Notes under the pieces: model-generated
What the model saw: only the letters and a program-made list of their open reading frames with translations
Told to the model about the DNA's origin: nothing
Databases searched by the model: none
In this document: in pieces, positions 8,828-18,302 of the stretch
Layout of the letters: every line of letters begins with the position of its first letter
Numbering within the stretch: the first letter of the stretch is position 1
Source of the DNA: Acetobacteraceae bacterium
GTDB taxonomy: Bacteria; Pseudomonadota; Alphaproteobacteria; Acetobacterales; Acetobacteraceae
DNA length: 40,233 nucleotides
Assembly (NCBI GenBank): GCA_027459285.1
Contig: DAIDIQ010000261.1
Span: 1-40,233, forward strand
Direction of reading: 5' to 3'
Made by a program: the position numbers and the translations under genes

Positions 8828-11785
8828 ATGCTCCCTCGGCCGGTTTTGTTTCTGGTGATGCTGTCATGGTGCGTGGCGGGGGCCCGGGCACAGACCGTGG
8901 CGCCTTCCCTGATGCAGCAATTGCACTGGCGCATGCTCGGGCCGTTTCGCGGCGGGCGGGTGCTGGCGGTGGCGGGCGCGCCCGACCGGCCGGAGCGGTT
9001 CTATTTCGGCGCGGTGAATGGCGGGGTGTGGCAGAGCGACGATGCGGGCCGGACCTGGCGGCCGATTTTCGATAAGGCTGGGATAGGCTCGATCGGCGCC
9101 ATCGCGATTTCGCCGAGCGCGCCGGACGTGATGTATGTCGGCACCGGGGAAGCGGATATGCGCTCGGACATCGCCCAGGGGATGGGCATGTTCCGCAGCG
9201 CCGATGGCGGCAAAAGCTGGCAGCCGATCGGGCTCGCGGGCACGCAGCAGATCGGCAAGATACTGGTCGATCCGCACGACCCGGACGATGTGCTGGTGGC
9301 GGCGCTGGGGCACCCGTATGGGCCGAACCCCGAGCGGGGCGTGTTCCGCTCGACCGATGGCGGCAAAAGCTGGCGGCGCACGCTGTTTTTGAACGACGAT
9401 ACCGGCGCAATCGACCTCGTGTTCGAGCCCGATAATCCGAAAATCGTGTATGCCGCGCTGTGGCAGACGCGCCGGCCGCCGTGGAATGTCTATCCGCCGT
9501 CGAACGGGCCGGGCAGCGGGCTGTATCGCTCGGACGATGGCGGCACGACCTGGCGGCATGTGACCGGGCACGGGCTGCCGGCGGCGTTCGGGCGGATCGG
9601 GCTTGCGACCACGCCGGCGGCGCCGCGCCGGGTTTATGCGCTGGTGACGCCGGCGGCGCCCGGGGACGCGGGCGGGCTTTACCGCTCGGACGATGCGGGG
9701 GCGACCTGGGCGCGGGTTTCGGCGGACCCGCGTATCACCAACCGGGGCTGGTATTTCTCGGGCATCACCGCCGACCCGCGCGATGCCGGGCATGTGTATG
9801 TGTGTGACACGGTGGTGCTGGAGAGCCATGATGGCGGGCGGCATTTCGCGCCCATTCTGGGCGACCCGACCGGGGATGATTTCCACGTGCTATGGATCGA
9901 TCCACGCGACCCAAGGCGGCGCATGCTGGGGGTGGACCAGGGCGCGATGGTTTCGGTGGATGGCGGGAAAAGCTGGTCTAGCTGGTATAATCAGCCGACC
10001 GGGCAGTTCTATCATGTGAGCACCGACAACCGGTTTCCATATCGGGTGTACGGCGCGCAGCAGGATAGCGGGGCGGCGTCCGTCGATAGCCGGGGTGGGC
10101 AGCCGATGGATGGCATTTCGCTGATGCAGTTTCATGAGACCGCGGCGGGCGGCGAGAGCGACAACATCGCGCCCGACCCGGATGACCCGGACCTGATTTA
10201 TGGCGGGCGGGTGGATGTGCTGAATTTGCGCGACAATCAGATGCGCAGCATCGACCCGACACTGGCCTATCCCGGCGCGTATCGCGGGACATGGACGCTG
10301 CCGCTGGTGTTCGGGCCGGACCACGCGCTGTATTTCGGTAATCAGCGCATTTTCGGCACCCGCGATGGCGGCGCGCATTGGCTGCCGATCAGCCCGGATT
10401 TGACCCGCCCCGATCTCAGCGTGCCGAAAACGCTGGATGCGCCGAGTGTGGCGGACGTGACGCCGGGCGCGCCCGGGGCCGGGCCGCGGCGCGGGGTGGT
10501 GTATGCGATTGCACCCTCGCCGCTCGATGCCGGGACGATCTGGGCGGGCACGGATGACGGGCTGGTGTGGCTGACCCGGGATGGCGGGGCGCATTGGCGG
10601 AACGTGACGCCGCCGGCGCTGACCGCGTGGTCGAAGATCGGGGTGATCGAGCCTTCGCATTTCGATGCGAAGACCGCGTATCTCGCGGTCGATCGGCATC
10701 GGCTGGATGACCCGCGACCGTATATTTACGCGACCCATGATGGCGGCGCGACCTGGCGGGAAATCGATGCCGGGCTGCCGGACGGGCCGGGCCCATCGAG
10801 CGTGAATGTGGTGCGCGAGGACCCGCGCGCGGCGGGGCTGCTTTATGCCGGGACCGAGCACGGCGCCTATGTGAGCTTCGACGATGGCGCGCATTGGCAG
10901 ACGCTGGCGAGCGGGCTGCCGCCGACCAGTGTGCGCGACATGACCGTGCATGGCAGCGATCTGGTGATTGCGACGCATGGGCGCGGCTTTTACGTGCTGG
11001 ACGATATCATGGCACTGCGGGCCCTGGCGCGTGAGCATGCCCCGCGCCTGCCGGTGCTGTACCCGATTGCCGACGCGGTGCGGGTGCATCCGCCGGCTTT
11101 TGCCGGCACGCCGCTGCCGGCGGATGAGCCGGCGGCACCGGAGCCGCCGACCGGCATGGTGATCGATTACGCCTTGCCGCCGGGTGGCGCGCGGCATGTG
11201 GTGGTGAGCGTGCGGGATGCGGCGGGGCATGTGCTGCGGCGCTTCGACAGCGCGACGCCGGCCCCTGCCTATGACCCGGCGGTGGCCAAGGTGCCGGAAA
11301 GCTGGACGTCGCATCCGCCGGTGCCGGCGACCGGGGGTGGCGCGCACCGGCTGGTGTGGGACATGCGGCTTGCGCTGCCGGCGGCACTTGCCGCCGTGAA
11401 GACGGAGAACCCGCCCGAGGGAATTCTGGCGCCGCCGGGAGACTATACGGTGAGCCTCGCGGTGGATGGGGTGGTGCGCACGCGGCCGGGGCTGATTGTG
11501 CCGGACCCACGGGTGCATCTGCCGGCATCGGCGTTTCTGGCGGAATATCGGTTCGCGCGACGGGTGCAGGCCGCGGAGAGCGAGGCGGCGACGGCCAGGC
11601 TGGCCGATAAGGCCGCGAAGACCGCGTTGCTGGCACGGTTCGCGGCGCTGGCGGTGGCGGCCGACGCGGCGGACGGCGCGCCCACGCCGGACGCCATGCG
11701 CGGCGAGGCCACGGACGAGGCAAGCCTACGACAGCTTCTGAGTGACGTGGCGCAGTCATCGAAGGCTGCACGAAAAGGATTGTGA
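8828..11785 (+). CDS. Secreted Asp-box/BNR beta-propeller glycosyl-hydrolase-like protein, paralog 2
   Basis: Signal peptide, LHWRMLGPFRGGRVLAVAGAPDRPERFYFGAVNGGVWQSDDAGRTW closely matching paralog 1; repeated Asp-boxes. Confidence 0.87.
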   Translation: MLPRPVLFLVMLSWCVAGARAQTVAPSLMQQLHWRMLGPFRGGRVLAVAGAPDRPERFYFGAVNGGVWQSDDAGRTWRPIFDKAGIGSIGAIAISPSAPDVMYVGTGEADMRSDIAQGMGMFRSADGGKSWQPIGLAGTQQIGKILVDPHDPDDVLVAALGHPYGPNPERGVFRSTDGGKSWRRTLFLNDDTGAIDLVFEPDNPKIVYAALWQTRRPPWNVYPPSNGPGSGLYRSDDGGTTWRHVTGHGLPAAFGRIGLATTPAAPRRVYALVTPAAPGDAGGLYRSDDAGATWARVSADPRITNRGWYFSGITADPRDAGHVYVCDTVVLESHDGGRHFAPILGDPTGDDFHVLWIDPRDPRRRMLGVDQGAMVSVDGGKSWSSWYNQPTGQFYHVSTDNRFPYRVYGAQQDSGAASVDSRGGQPMDGISLMQFHETAAGGESDNIAPDPDDPDLIYGGRVDVLNLRDNQMRSIDPTLAYPGAYRGTWTLPLVFGPDHALYFGNQRIFGTRDGGAHWLPISPDLTRPDLSVPKTLDAPSVADVTPGAPGAGPRRGVVYAIAPSPLDAGTIWAGTDDGLVWLTRDGGAHWRNVTPPALTAWSKIGVIEPSHFDAKTAYLAVDRHRLDDPRPYIYATHDGGATWREIDAGLPDGPGPSSVNVVREDPRAAGLLYAGTEHGAYVSFDDGAHWQTLASGLPPTSVRDMTVHGSDLVIATHGRGFYVLDDIMALRALAREHAPRLPVLYPIADAVRVHPPAFAGTPLPADEPAAPEPPTGMVIDYALPPGGARHVVVSVRDAAGHVLRRFDSATPAPAYDPAVAKVPESWTSHPPVPATGGGAHRLVWDMRLALPAALAAVKTENPPEGILAPPGDYTVSLAVDGVVRTRPGLIVPDPRVHLPASAFLAEYRFARRVQAAESEAATARLADKAAKTALLARFAALAVAADAADGAPTPDAMRGEATDEASLRQLLSDVAQSSKAARKGL

Positions 11786-11796
11786 GATAAGGTTTT

Positions 11797-11820
11797 GTTC
11801 TTTTTGTGAACAAAAAGAAC
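11797..11820. terminator. AT-rich dyad GTTCTTTTTGT-GA-ACAAAAAGAAC
   Basis: 11-bp perfect arms, loop GA, plus outer GATAAG…CTTATC (11785-11832); between convergent CDS ends 11785 and 11857. Confidence 0.75.
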
Positions 11821-11856
11821 ATGCTTTCTTATCGGAACCCAATTCGGCAGCCCCGT

Positions 11857-11994
11857 TCATGGATGGGGCGGCGACCAGTGCAGCAGGGCCTTGAGGCCGA
11901 AAAAGATGCCGAAAATCAGGATATTGGCGACCAGGATGGAACCGCCGAAGACCAGGATGAAGTAGATCAGGTTGGAGCGGGGCGAGTTGGGCAT
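11857..11994 (-). CDS. 45-aa single-pass membrane microprotein
   Basis: MPNSPRSNLIYFILVFGGSILVANILIFGIFFGLKALLHWSPPHP*; strong hydrophobic stretch; fills an otherwise empty interval. Confidence 0.5.
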   Translation of the reverse strand: MPNSPRSNLIYFILVFGGSILVANILIFGIFFGLKALLHWSPPHP

Positions 11995-12110
11995 GACGAA
12001 AGCGTTCCGTAGCGTGGGCCCACGCTGCCTGTCTGCCACGGCGGGGTCAAATTTTCGGACCGGGTGCCACGGGGGGTTGGGGCGCGGCGCGGCCTTGCCA
12101 TGTTGATCTC

Positions 12111-13859
12111 GTGACGCAAGCGAAACCTGCGCGGCTGGCCGCGCTTGGCATGTTGTGGCCGGTGTTGCGGCCCTATCGGGGGCGCGTGGCGGGCGCGCTC
12201 GCGTGTTTGCTGGCGGGGTCGTTGATTGTGTTGCTGCTGGGCCAGGGCGTGCGGGCGTTGGTGGATTTGGGGCTGGGCCGTGACGGGGGGCATTTGCTGA
12301 ACCGGGCGGCGCTGGCCATGTTCGCGCTGACGACGGGCCTGGCGGCGGCAACCTATGGGCGGTTCAGCCTGGTTTCGTGGCTGGGCGAGCGGGTTGCCGC
12401 GGATTTGCGCGAGCGCGTGTTCAGCCATGTGTTGCGCCTGTCACCGGTGACACTGGAGACGCTGCGGGTGGGTGACGTGCTGTCGCGCATGTCGGCCGAT
12501 ATCGCGATTTTGCAGGCGCTTACCGGCTCGGCGCTGTCGATGTGGTTGCGGGCGGCATTGACGCTGGTTGGCGGGTGCGTGGCGCTGGTGCTGACCAGCC
12601 CGATGCTGTCGCTGATTATTCTGGGTGTGATACCGGTGGTGGTGGTGCCGCTGTTGTTTTTTGCCCGGCGCGAGCGGCGGCTTTCACGGGTGACGCAGGA
12701 GCGGGTGGCGGACCTTGCGGCGGCGGCGGAAGAAACGCTGAACGCCTTGGCAACCGTGCAGGCCTATACGCATGAGGAGGCGGACCGGGTGGCATTCGGC
12801 CACGCGGCGGAGCGCTCGGTCGAGGCGGCAACAAGGCGCATCCGGGCCCGGGCGTTGATGCTGCTGTGCCTGATATGGCTGGGGTTCGGTGCGATTACGC
12901 TGGCTTTGTGGGCGGGCGGACGGGAAGTGCTGATGCACCGGCTTTCGGGCGGGTCGTTATCGGCGTTTGTGTTTTATGCCGTGCTGGTGGCCGGGTCTGG
13001 TGCCACGTTGGGCGAGGTTTGGGGTGAAATGCAGCGCGCCGCTGGCGCCGCCGACCGGATTGCCGAGGTGCTGGCAGCCCCGGTGACCATTGCCGCGCCG
13101 AGGCGGCGGCTGCATTTGCCGACGCCGACCCGCGGGCGCATTGCCTTGCATGACGTGACGTTTCGCTATCCCGCCCGGGACAAGCCGGCCTTGCAGCATA
13201 TTTCGTTTGCCGTGGAACCGGGCGAGACGGTGGCGCTGGTGGGGCCGAGCGGGGCCGGCAAATCGACACTGTTTCAACTGATGCTGCGTTTTTTTGACCC
13301 CGATCAGGGCAGCGTGACGCTGGATGGGGTGGATATTGCCCGGTTGGACCCGACCGAATTGCGGCGGGCGATTGCGTTGGTGGCCCAGGAGCCGGCGGTG
13401 TTCAGCACGAGCCTGGCGGCCAACATAAAATATGGCCGGCCGGAGGCGCCCGATGCCGCCATGCAGGACGCGGCGCGGGCGGCGGCGGTGGATTTTGTCG
13501 GCGATCTGCCGCTTGGGTTTGATACGTTCGTGGGCGAGAAAGGGGTTCGGCTTTCCGGCGGGCAGCGCCAGCGTGTGGTGATTGCGCGCGCGCTGCTGCG
13601 GGACGCGCCGGTATTGTTGCTGGACGAGGCGACCAGCGCATTGGACGCCGCCAATGAGCGGGTGGTGCAACGCGCCTTGGCGACACTTTGCCGCGGACGG
13701 ACGACCCTGGTGATTGCGCACAGGCTGGCGACGGTGCGTGAGGCGGACCGGATTATCGTGCTGGACCATGGACGGATTGTCGCCAGCGGCACGCATGAGG
13801 CGCTGCTGCGCGCGGGCGGGCTGTATGCCGAGCTGGCGGCGTTGCAGTTTGCCGCCTGA
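12111..13859 (+). CDS. ABC transporter, fused TMD-NBD exporter (MsbA/ABCB-like)
   Basis: Walker A GPSGAGKST, signature LSGGQRQR, Walker B VLLLDEATSALD, H-loop IAHRL; six-TM N-terminal half; GTG start. Confidence 0.92.
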   Translation: MTQAKPARLAALGMLWPVLRPYRGRVAGALACLLAGSLIVLLLGQGVRALVDLGLGRDGGHLLNRAALAMFALTTGLAAATYGRFSLVSWLGERVAADLRERVFSHVLRLSPVTLETLRVGDVLSRMSADIAILQALTGSALSMWLRAALTLVGGCVALVLTSPMLSLIILGVIPVVVVPLLFFARRERRLSRVTQERVADLAAAAEETLNALATVQAYTHEEADRVAFGHAAERSVEAATRRIRARALMLLCLIWLGFGAITLALWAGGREVLMHRLSGGSLSAFVFYAVLVAGSGATLGEVWGEMQRAAGAADRIAEVLAAPVTIAAPRRRLHLPTPTRGRIALHDVTFRYPARDKPALQHISFAVEPGETVALVGPSGAGKSTLFQLMLRFFDPDQGSVTLDGVDIARLDPTELRRAIALVAQEPAVFSTSLAANIKYGRPEAPDAAMQDAARAAAVDFVGDLPLGFDTFVGEKGVRLSGGQRQRVVIARALLRDAPVLLLDEATSALDAANERVVQRALATLCRGRTTLVIAHRLATVREADRIIVLDHGRIVASGTHEALLRAGGLYAELAALQFAA

Positions 13860-13939
13860 GGCAAGGGGCGGCGGCGGCATTGCTGCGACGCAACTTCCGC
13901 CTTGTTGTGGAAGGCCTTGAGCATGCTAGGTCTTGCCGC

Positions 13940-14908
13940 ATGAGATGGGTTTGGCGCGGGCTGCTCGGGGTGGCCATTCTGCTGCCGGCTGCGGCGCTGG
14001 CACGGCCGTTGGCGTTTGTGCTGAATTCCGACGATGCCTCGATCAGCATCATCGACATGGCGACGCGGCGGGAAATTCGGCGCGAGCCGGTGCTGCGCCA
14101 GCCGCACCACATCACCTTGTCACCAGACGGCAAGCTGGTGCTGGCGGGCGATACGGTGGGCAACCAGATACTGTATCTGGACCCGGAAACCGGCAGAATT
14201 TTGCGCCGCCAGACCATCAGTGACCCGTACCAGCTGATGTTCAGCCCGGATGGGCGGGTGCTGACAGTGACCGGCCTGGCCCGCAACCAGGTGGATATTT
14301 ATGCGTTTACTGACGCGACCGGGCTTACGCTGCTGCATCGGGTGCCGGCGCGCAGCATGCCGAGCCATATTGCGTATGCGCCGGATTCCTCGGTGGTTTA
14401 TGTATCGCTGCAAGGGTCGAACCGGCTGATGGCAATTTCGGTGCGGTCCGGCGCGGTGTTGTGGGACGTGCCGGTGGGCGAAACCCCGGCCGGGGTGTTG
14501 TGGGACCATGACCATGTGCTGGTGGGACTGATGGGTGAGGACGGGATTGCCGTGGTGGACCCGACCGATGGGCATGTGTTGCGGATGGTGCGAACCGGGC
14601 GGGGCGCGCATAATTTGTTTTTTTCGCCGGATGGCAGGCTGATTTACGTGACCAACCGGGTGGCCGGCACGATTACGGTGCTGGACCGGGCCAGCCTTAC
14701 GGTGCTGCGCGATTACCGGGTGCCGGGCGGGCCGGATGATATCGAGTTTGCGCCGGACGGCACCTTGTGGGTGACGCAGCGATTTGACCATGGCGTGCTG
14801 TTTCTCGACCCGAGAACTGGCACGTACAGCCGGATCAATGTCGGGCGCTCACCGCACGGCATATTCTTGAACACCGACCGGCACACGCACCGCACCGAAG
14901 AGCCATGA
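13940..14908 (+). CDS. YVTN-type beta-propeller repeat protein, secreted
   Basis: Signal peptide; repeated SPDGK/VYVSLQGSNRLM/DGRLIYVTNRVAGTITVLD blades. Confidence 0.8.
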   Translation: MRWVWRGLLGVAILLPAAALARPLAFVLNSDDASISIIDMATRREIRREPVLRQPHHITLSPDGKLVLAGDTVGNQILYLDPETGRILRRQTISDPYQLMFSPDGRVLTVTGLARNQVDIYAFTDATGLTLLHRVPARSMPSHIAYAPDSSVVYVSLQGSNRLMAISVRSGAVLWDVPVGETPAGVLWDHDHVLVGLMGEDGIAVVDPTDGHVLRMVRTGRGAHNLFFSPDGRLIYVTNRVAGTITVLDRASLTVLRDYRVPGGPDDIEFAPDGTLWVTQRFDHGVLFLDPRTGTYSRINVGRSPHGIFLNTDRHTHRTEEP

Positions 14909-15846
14909 TCGACCCGTTCGACAGCATCGCCGGGTATGTGCAACTGCATGTGCTGGTGCCGTTGCTTTGGCATCTGGACCTGATGCGCTGGGAGGATCTG
15001 GCCTATGGCTGGGCGCTGTTCGCCGTGTATGGCGCGGCCCAGGTGGCGCTGATGTTTGCGCTGTGCGTGCCGCTGGAACGGCTTTTTCCGGTTGAGCGCT
15101 GGCCCGACCAGCGGGTGGTGCTGACCGATATTTTCTACACCGTGGTTCAACGTGTCGGCGTGCTGCCGCTGGTGACGTTCGTCGGGTTTTATGAAGTACA
15201 GGCCAGGCTGAACGGGTTTTTGACCGACCATGGGTATGTGCCGCCGACGCTTGAGCGGTTCCTGCCATTCCTGATGGGATGGCCGGTGGCCACTTTTCTG
15301 CTTTATGCGATTATTCTGGACTTTGCGGATTATTGGCGGCATCGGATCAGCCATCGTATCGGCTGGTGGTGGGCGCTGCATTCACTGCACCACGCACAGC
15401 GCCAGATGACGTTCTGGTCGGACGACCGCAACCATGTGCTGGACGATCTTATCGGGGCGTTGTGGTTTGGCGCCATCGCCTTGCTGATTGGTGTATCACC
15501 AATGCAGTTTCCGCTGTTGGTGCTGTTTTTGCGGCTGCTGGAAAGCCTGTCGCATGCCAATGCGCGGATCGATTTCGGGCCGGTATTAGGGCGGGTGCTG
15601 GTCTCACCCCGGTTTCATCGGGCGCATCATGGTGTGGGCGCCTATGGCGCGCGCAGTTGCAATTTCGGCGCGGTATTCCCGTGGTGGGACATGCTGTTCG
15701 GCACCGCCGATTTCAGCCGCGACTATGTGCCGACCGGTGACCCTTCCGGCGACGAAGCCTTGGCCAGCGGCAGCTATCTGGCCCAACAGATGGCCGGGCT
15801 GCGCCGGCTGCTCGGCCGCGGCAAGCAGCCGGCGGCGGTTCAGTAA
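14905..15846 (+). CDS. Sterol desaturase/fatty acid hydroxylase superfamily membrane protein
   Basis: Di-iron His boxes HRISH, HSLHH, HRAHH; multiple TM segments; ATGA overlap with the previous gene. Confidence 0.87.
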   Translation: MIDPFDSIAGYVQLHVLVPLLWHLDLMRWEDLAYGWALFAVYGAAQVALMFALCVPLERLFPVERWPDQRVVLTDIFYTVVQRVGVLPLVTFVGFYEVQARLNGFLTDHGYVPPTLERFLPFLMGWPVATFLLYAIILDFADYWRHRISHRIGWWWALHSLHHAQRQMTFWSDDRNHVLDDLIGALWFGAIALLIGVSPMQFPLLVLFLRLLESLSHANARIDFGPVLGRVLVSPRFHRAHHGVGAYGARSCNFGAVFPWWDMLFGTADFSRDYVPTGDPSGDEALASGSYLAQQMAGLRRLLGRGKQPAAVQ

Positions 15847-17057
15847 CCGAACAGGCGGGCTGGTTCAGCGCAGACGCTGGCAAAAATCGCCCGCTCGGTT
15901 TCGGACCAGTCGACATCGGCCAGTGTGACGTGAGCTTGAGGGTCTGAGCCGGTGGTTTGCGGGCGAACCGCGCTCATGATTTTCTGGAGCTTTTCGGCTT
16001 CATTTTCAGGCAGACCAAGCAACGTCGCGATCTTGGGCGAAACCAGGTCTGGGTGACGGGCGAGCGTAAGCTGATCCACTTCGAGGGAGCACGCCGTGAG
16101 GGTATCACGAACGTGATACCAAGCCATCATTGCCTCGGCCCAGAGACGGCAATGATCAGCGAAATCGAAGGTAGGGAATTTACGTCGACGGCTTTCGATA
16201 TTATCGACGGGATCACGGCGCATGAAAATGAAGCGCGCATTGGGCCAGATGCGCCGCATGAGTGGCGCGGCTCGCACCATTTCCGCCCCGGGTGTTTTGT
16301 CGAGCCAATGGCCGGTTGGAAAGATTGATCGAAGAAGGGTGGCGAACCCCGCCTGCAGAAAATCACGCACCCAGGGCTGCGGGATATGCGCGACCAGCGT
16401 TTTCATGCCGGGGGCGGCATCACGTGCGGATTTGCCGTAATAGGCGTGCACCACTTGCTCAAGCCGGAGGGCGAGGGGGAGAAAATGGCCCTCATTATAC
16501 CCTTCGTATCGGCCCAACTGGGTCAAGGCGCGAACCATGGCGGTCGTGCCGGAGCGAGCAGAACCAAGAACAAATACGGGATGGGCTTGACTATCGCTCG
16601 GCTGAAAAAGCGGGTGACCGGGAGATGCGTTGATGGGGGGTACATGAGCCTCTGTCAACGGAGCGAAAGCTGGCATGGCTGGGGACTTTGCACCGGCGGT
16701 GGCTTGAATGGTTTTGAGGACGGGTGCTCCCGTGCCGGAGGCATTTGGTTGATGAAGGATGCGGCGCTCGCCACTGGCGGCGATAGCAATGACTTCCAGC
16801 GTGGCACCGGAGTCGAGTGGCAAATGCGGGTCAAACTGGAGAACGAAGCCGTGGTCGCCGTTGCCAATATGTTTTTGTTCGAGATCGGGGAAATGTTGCG
16901 CGGCAAATGTGGTTGTGACGAGAGCACCATCGAGGCGTACCTCGATCGTCAGATGCTGCTGCGGCTCATTCGGATCGTACGCCCAGCCGCGGATACGATG
17001 CGGGAATACGCCTTGAAGAAAACCTTGCAAAGGCTTCACATCAACCTCGGGGTACAA
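15840..17057 (-). CDS. Sulfotransferase family protein with extra N-terminal domain
   Basis: PAPS-binding-like VFVLGSARSGTTAMVRAL and later FIFMRRDPVDNIES; N-terminal RIRGWAYDPNEPQQHLTIEVRLDG domain. Confidence 0.78.
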   Translation of the reverse strand: MYPEVDVKPLQGFLQGVFPHRIRGWAYDPNEPQQHLTIEVRLDGALVTTTFAAQHFPDLEQKHIGNGDHGFVLQFDPHLPLDSGATLEVIAIAASGERRILHQPNASGTGAPVLKTIQATAGAKSPAMPAFAPLTEAHVPPINASPGHPLFQPSDSQAHPVFVLGSARSGTTAMVRALTQLGRYEGYNEGHFLPLALRLEQVVHAYYGKSARDAAPGMKTLVAHIPQPWVRDFLQAGFATLLRSIFPTGHWLDKTPGAEMVRAAPLMRRIWPNARFIFMRRDPVDNIESRRRKFPTFDFADHCRLWAEAMMAWYHVRDTLTACSLEVDQLTLARHPDLVSPKIATLLGLPENEAEKLQKIMSAVRPQTTGSDPQAHVTLADVDWSETERAIFASVCAEPARLFGY

Positions 17058-17148
17058 CGGACCGGCAACGAGTGGGACAGGCGGAATTCATCAGTGCCGC
17101 GCATGATGGGACATGACGCGCAGCCAAACGCTGTATCCAGACCGTGTT

Positions 17149-18003
17149 TCATGGCGGTTGATGCCTGACGTGCCAGGCTTCCATCAGTTGCAGGATAGAA
17201 GCCGCTGTTTCCTCGATTGAGCGGCGGGTGACATTGATGACTGGCCAGCCGCGACGGGCGCACAGCCGCTTTGCCCAGAGTAGCTCGGCCGCTACCGCCT
17301 CCGGCTCGATATAGGCACTGATATCGCGTGTTGGTGCACCATAGGCATATGGTACGGCGCCAATGAGTTTAAGCCTGTGCCGACGGATTTCTATCAAGGC
17401 ATCCGGGTCGAGCGTAAGCCCGATAATTGGACAGGGTGCGTTCGCGAGAATATCAGGTTCTGGCGTGCCGGGAACGAGGGGAATATTGGCGGCTTTTATG
17501 CCTCGATTTGCCAGGTAAAAGCAGGTTGGTGTCTTTGAGCTTCGGGAGACACCTACCAGGCAGACATCAGCTTCCATGATACCACGCGGGGCCTGACCAT
17601 CATCATGAGCAAGCACAAAGTGCATGGCGTCGATCCGGCGAAAATAGTCCGCATCAAGGACATATTGACGGCCTGGGCGAGAGACAGCTTTTTCACCGAT
17701 CTGGCTTTGTAACATGCCAAGCACGGGATCGAGAACGTGAACCACAGCCGCGCCAACCCGGTGACATGTCGCCTCGAGATCGGCGCGTAAGCCCTCATCG
17801 AGCAGCGTGGAGAGGACGGGACCCGGCTCCGCTTCGATGCCTTCTAGCACCCGGTGGAGCTGCAGGCGTGTACGAATGAGGCTCCAGCGGTGGTAGGTGA
17901 TGATAGCGTGTTCAAATTGGGCGACGGTTGCGCGGGCGACGGAATTGAGGGTTTCGCCGGTTGCGTCGGACACAAGGTGCAAATTGAGCCGTATCGAGAC
18001 CAT
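17149..18003 (-). CDS. ppsR: Pyruvate, phosphate dikinase / PEP synthase regulatory protein (DUF299)
   Basis: [19 protein letters not shown]-loop [23 protein letters not shown]-like [15 protein letters not shown]. Confidence 0.92.
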   Translation of the reverse strand: MVSIRLNLHLVSDATGETLNSVARATVAQFEHAIITYHRWSLIRTRLQLHRVLEGIEAEPGPVLSTLLDEGLRADLEATCHRVGAAVVHVLDPVLGMLQSQIGEKAVSRPGRQYVLDADYFRRIDAMHFVLAHDDGQAPRGIMEADVCLVGVSRSSKTPTCFYLANRGIKAANIPLVPGTPEPDILANAPCPIIGLTLDPDALIEIRRHRLKLIGAVPYAYGAPTRDISAYIEPEAVAAELLWAKRLCARRGWPVINVTRRSIEETAASILQLMEAWHVRHQPP

Positions 18004-18302
18004 GGGCTGTGGATTAGGGGGAGAAGGGGGACGGAAGCAACCGGGGAGCCTGATCCCGGAGGGTTTAGGGGATAAGTCTCTTGCTTGATAGACTTTGAGC
18101 CGGCCTGGGCGGCAACGGCACAAATGTGGGGAAAACAATACAAGCCATTGTTCTAACTTCCCTTATTTGGCGTGTCAATGTTGCCTCAGCTGGGGATGGT
18201 TTGGGGCAGGACGGGGTACCACGCTGTCAACGGGGTACTCTATCACAGCTCCTTTAGTTCAATTATGGGAAGACGATGAAGGCTGAGGGGAACGGAGTGG
18301 GC
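18004..18302. other. Candidate chromosomal origin region (ppsR/hemE intergenic)
   Basis: Syntenic to Cori of Caulobacter (beside hemE); DnaA-box-like TGTGGATTA at 18008-18016 (one mismatch to TGTGGATAA), dyad AACAAT-N7-ATTGTT 18134-18152, direct repeat ACGGGGTAC at 18211 and 18230. Confidence 0.35.

Noticed and set aside
9890-11518. 542-aa minus-strand ORF antisense to BNR paralog 2
   Set aside because: Shadow ORF with His/Arg-rich composition; the sense frame has signal peptide and Asp-boxes.
16101-16120. Palindrome GGTATCAC-GAAC-GTGATACC
   Set aside because: Lies inside the sulfotransferase CDS (WYHVRDT); likely coding coincidence and not a parS match.
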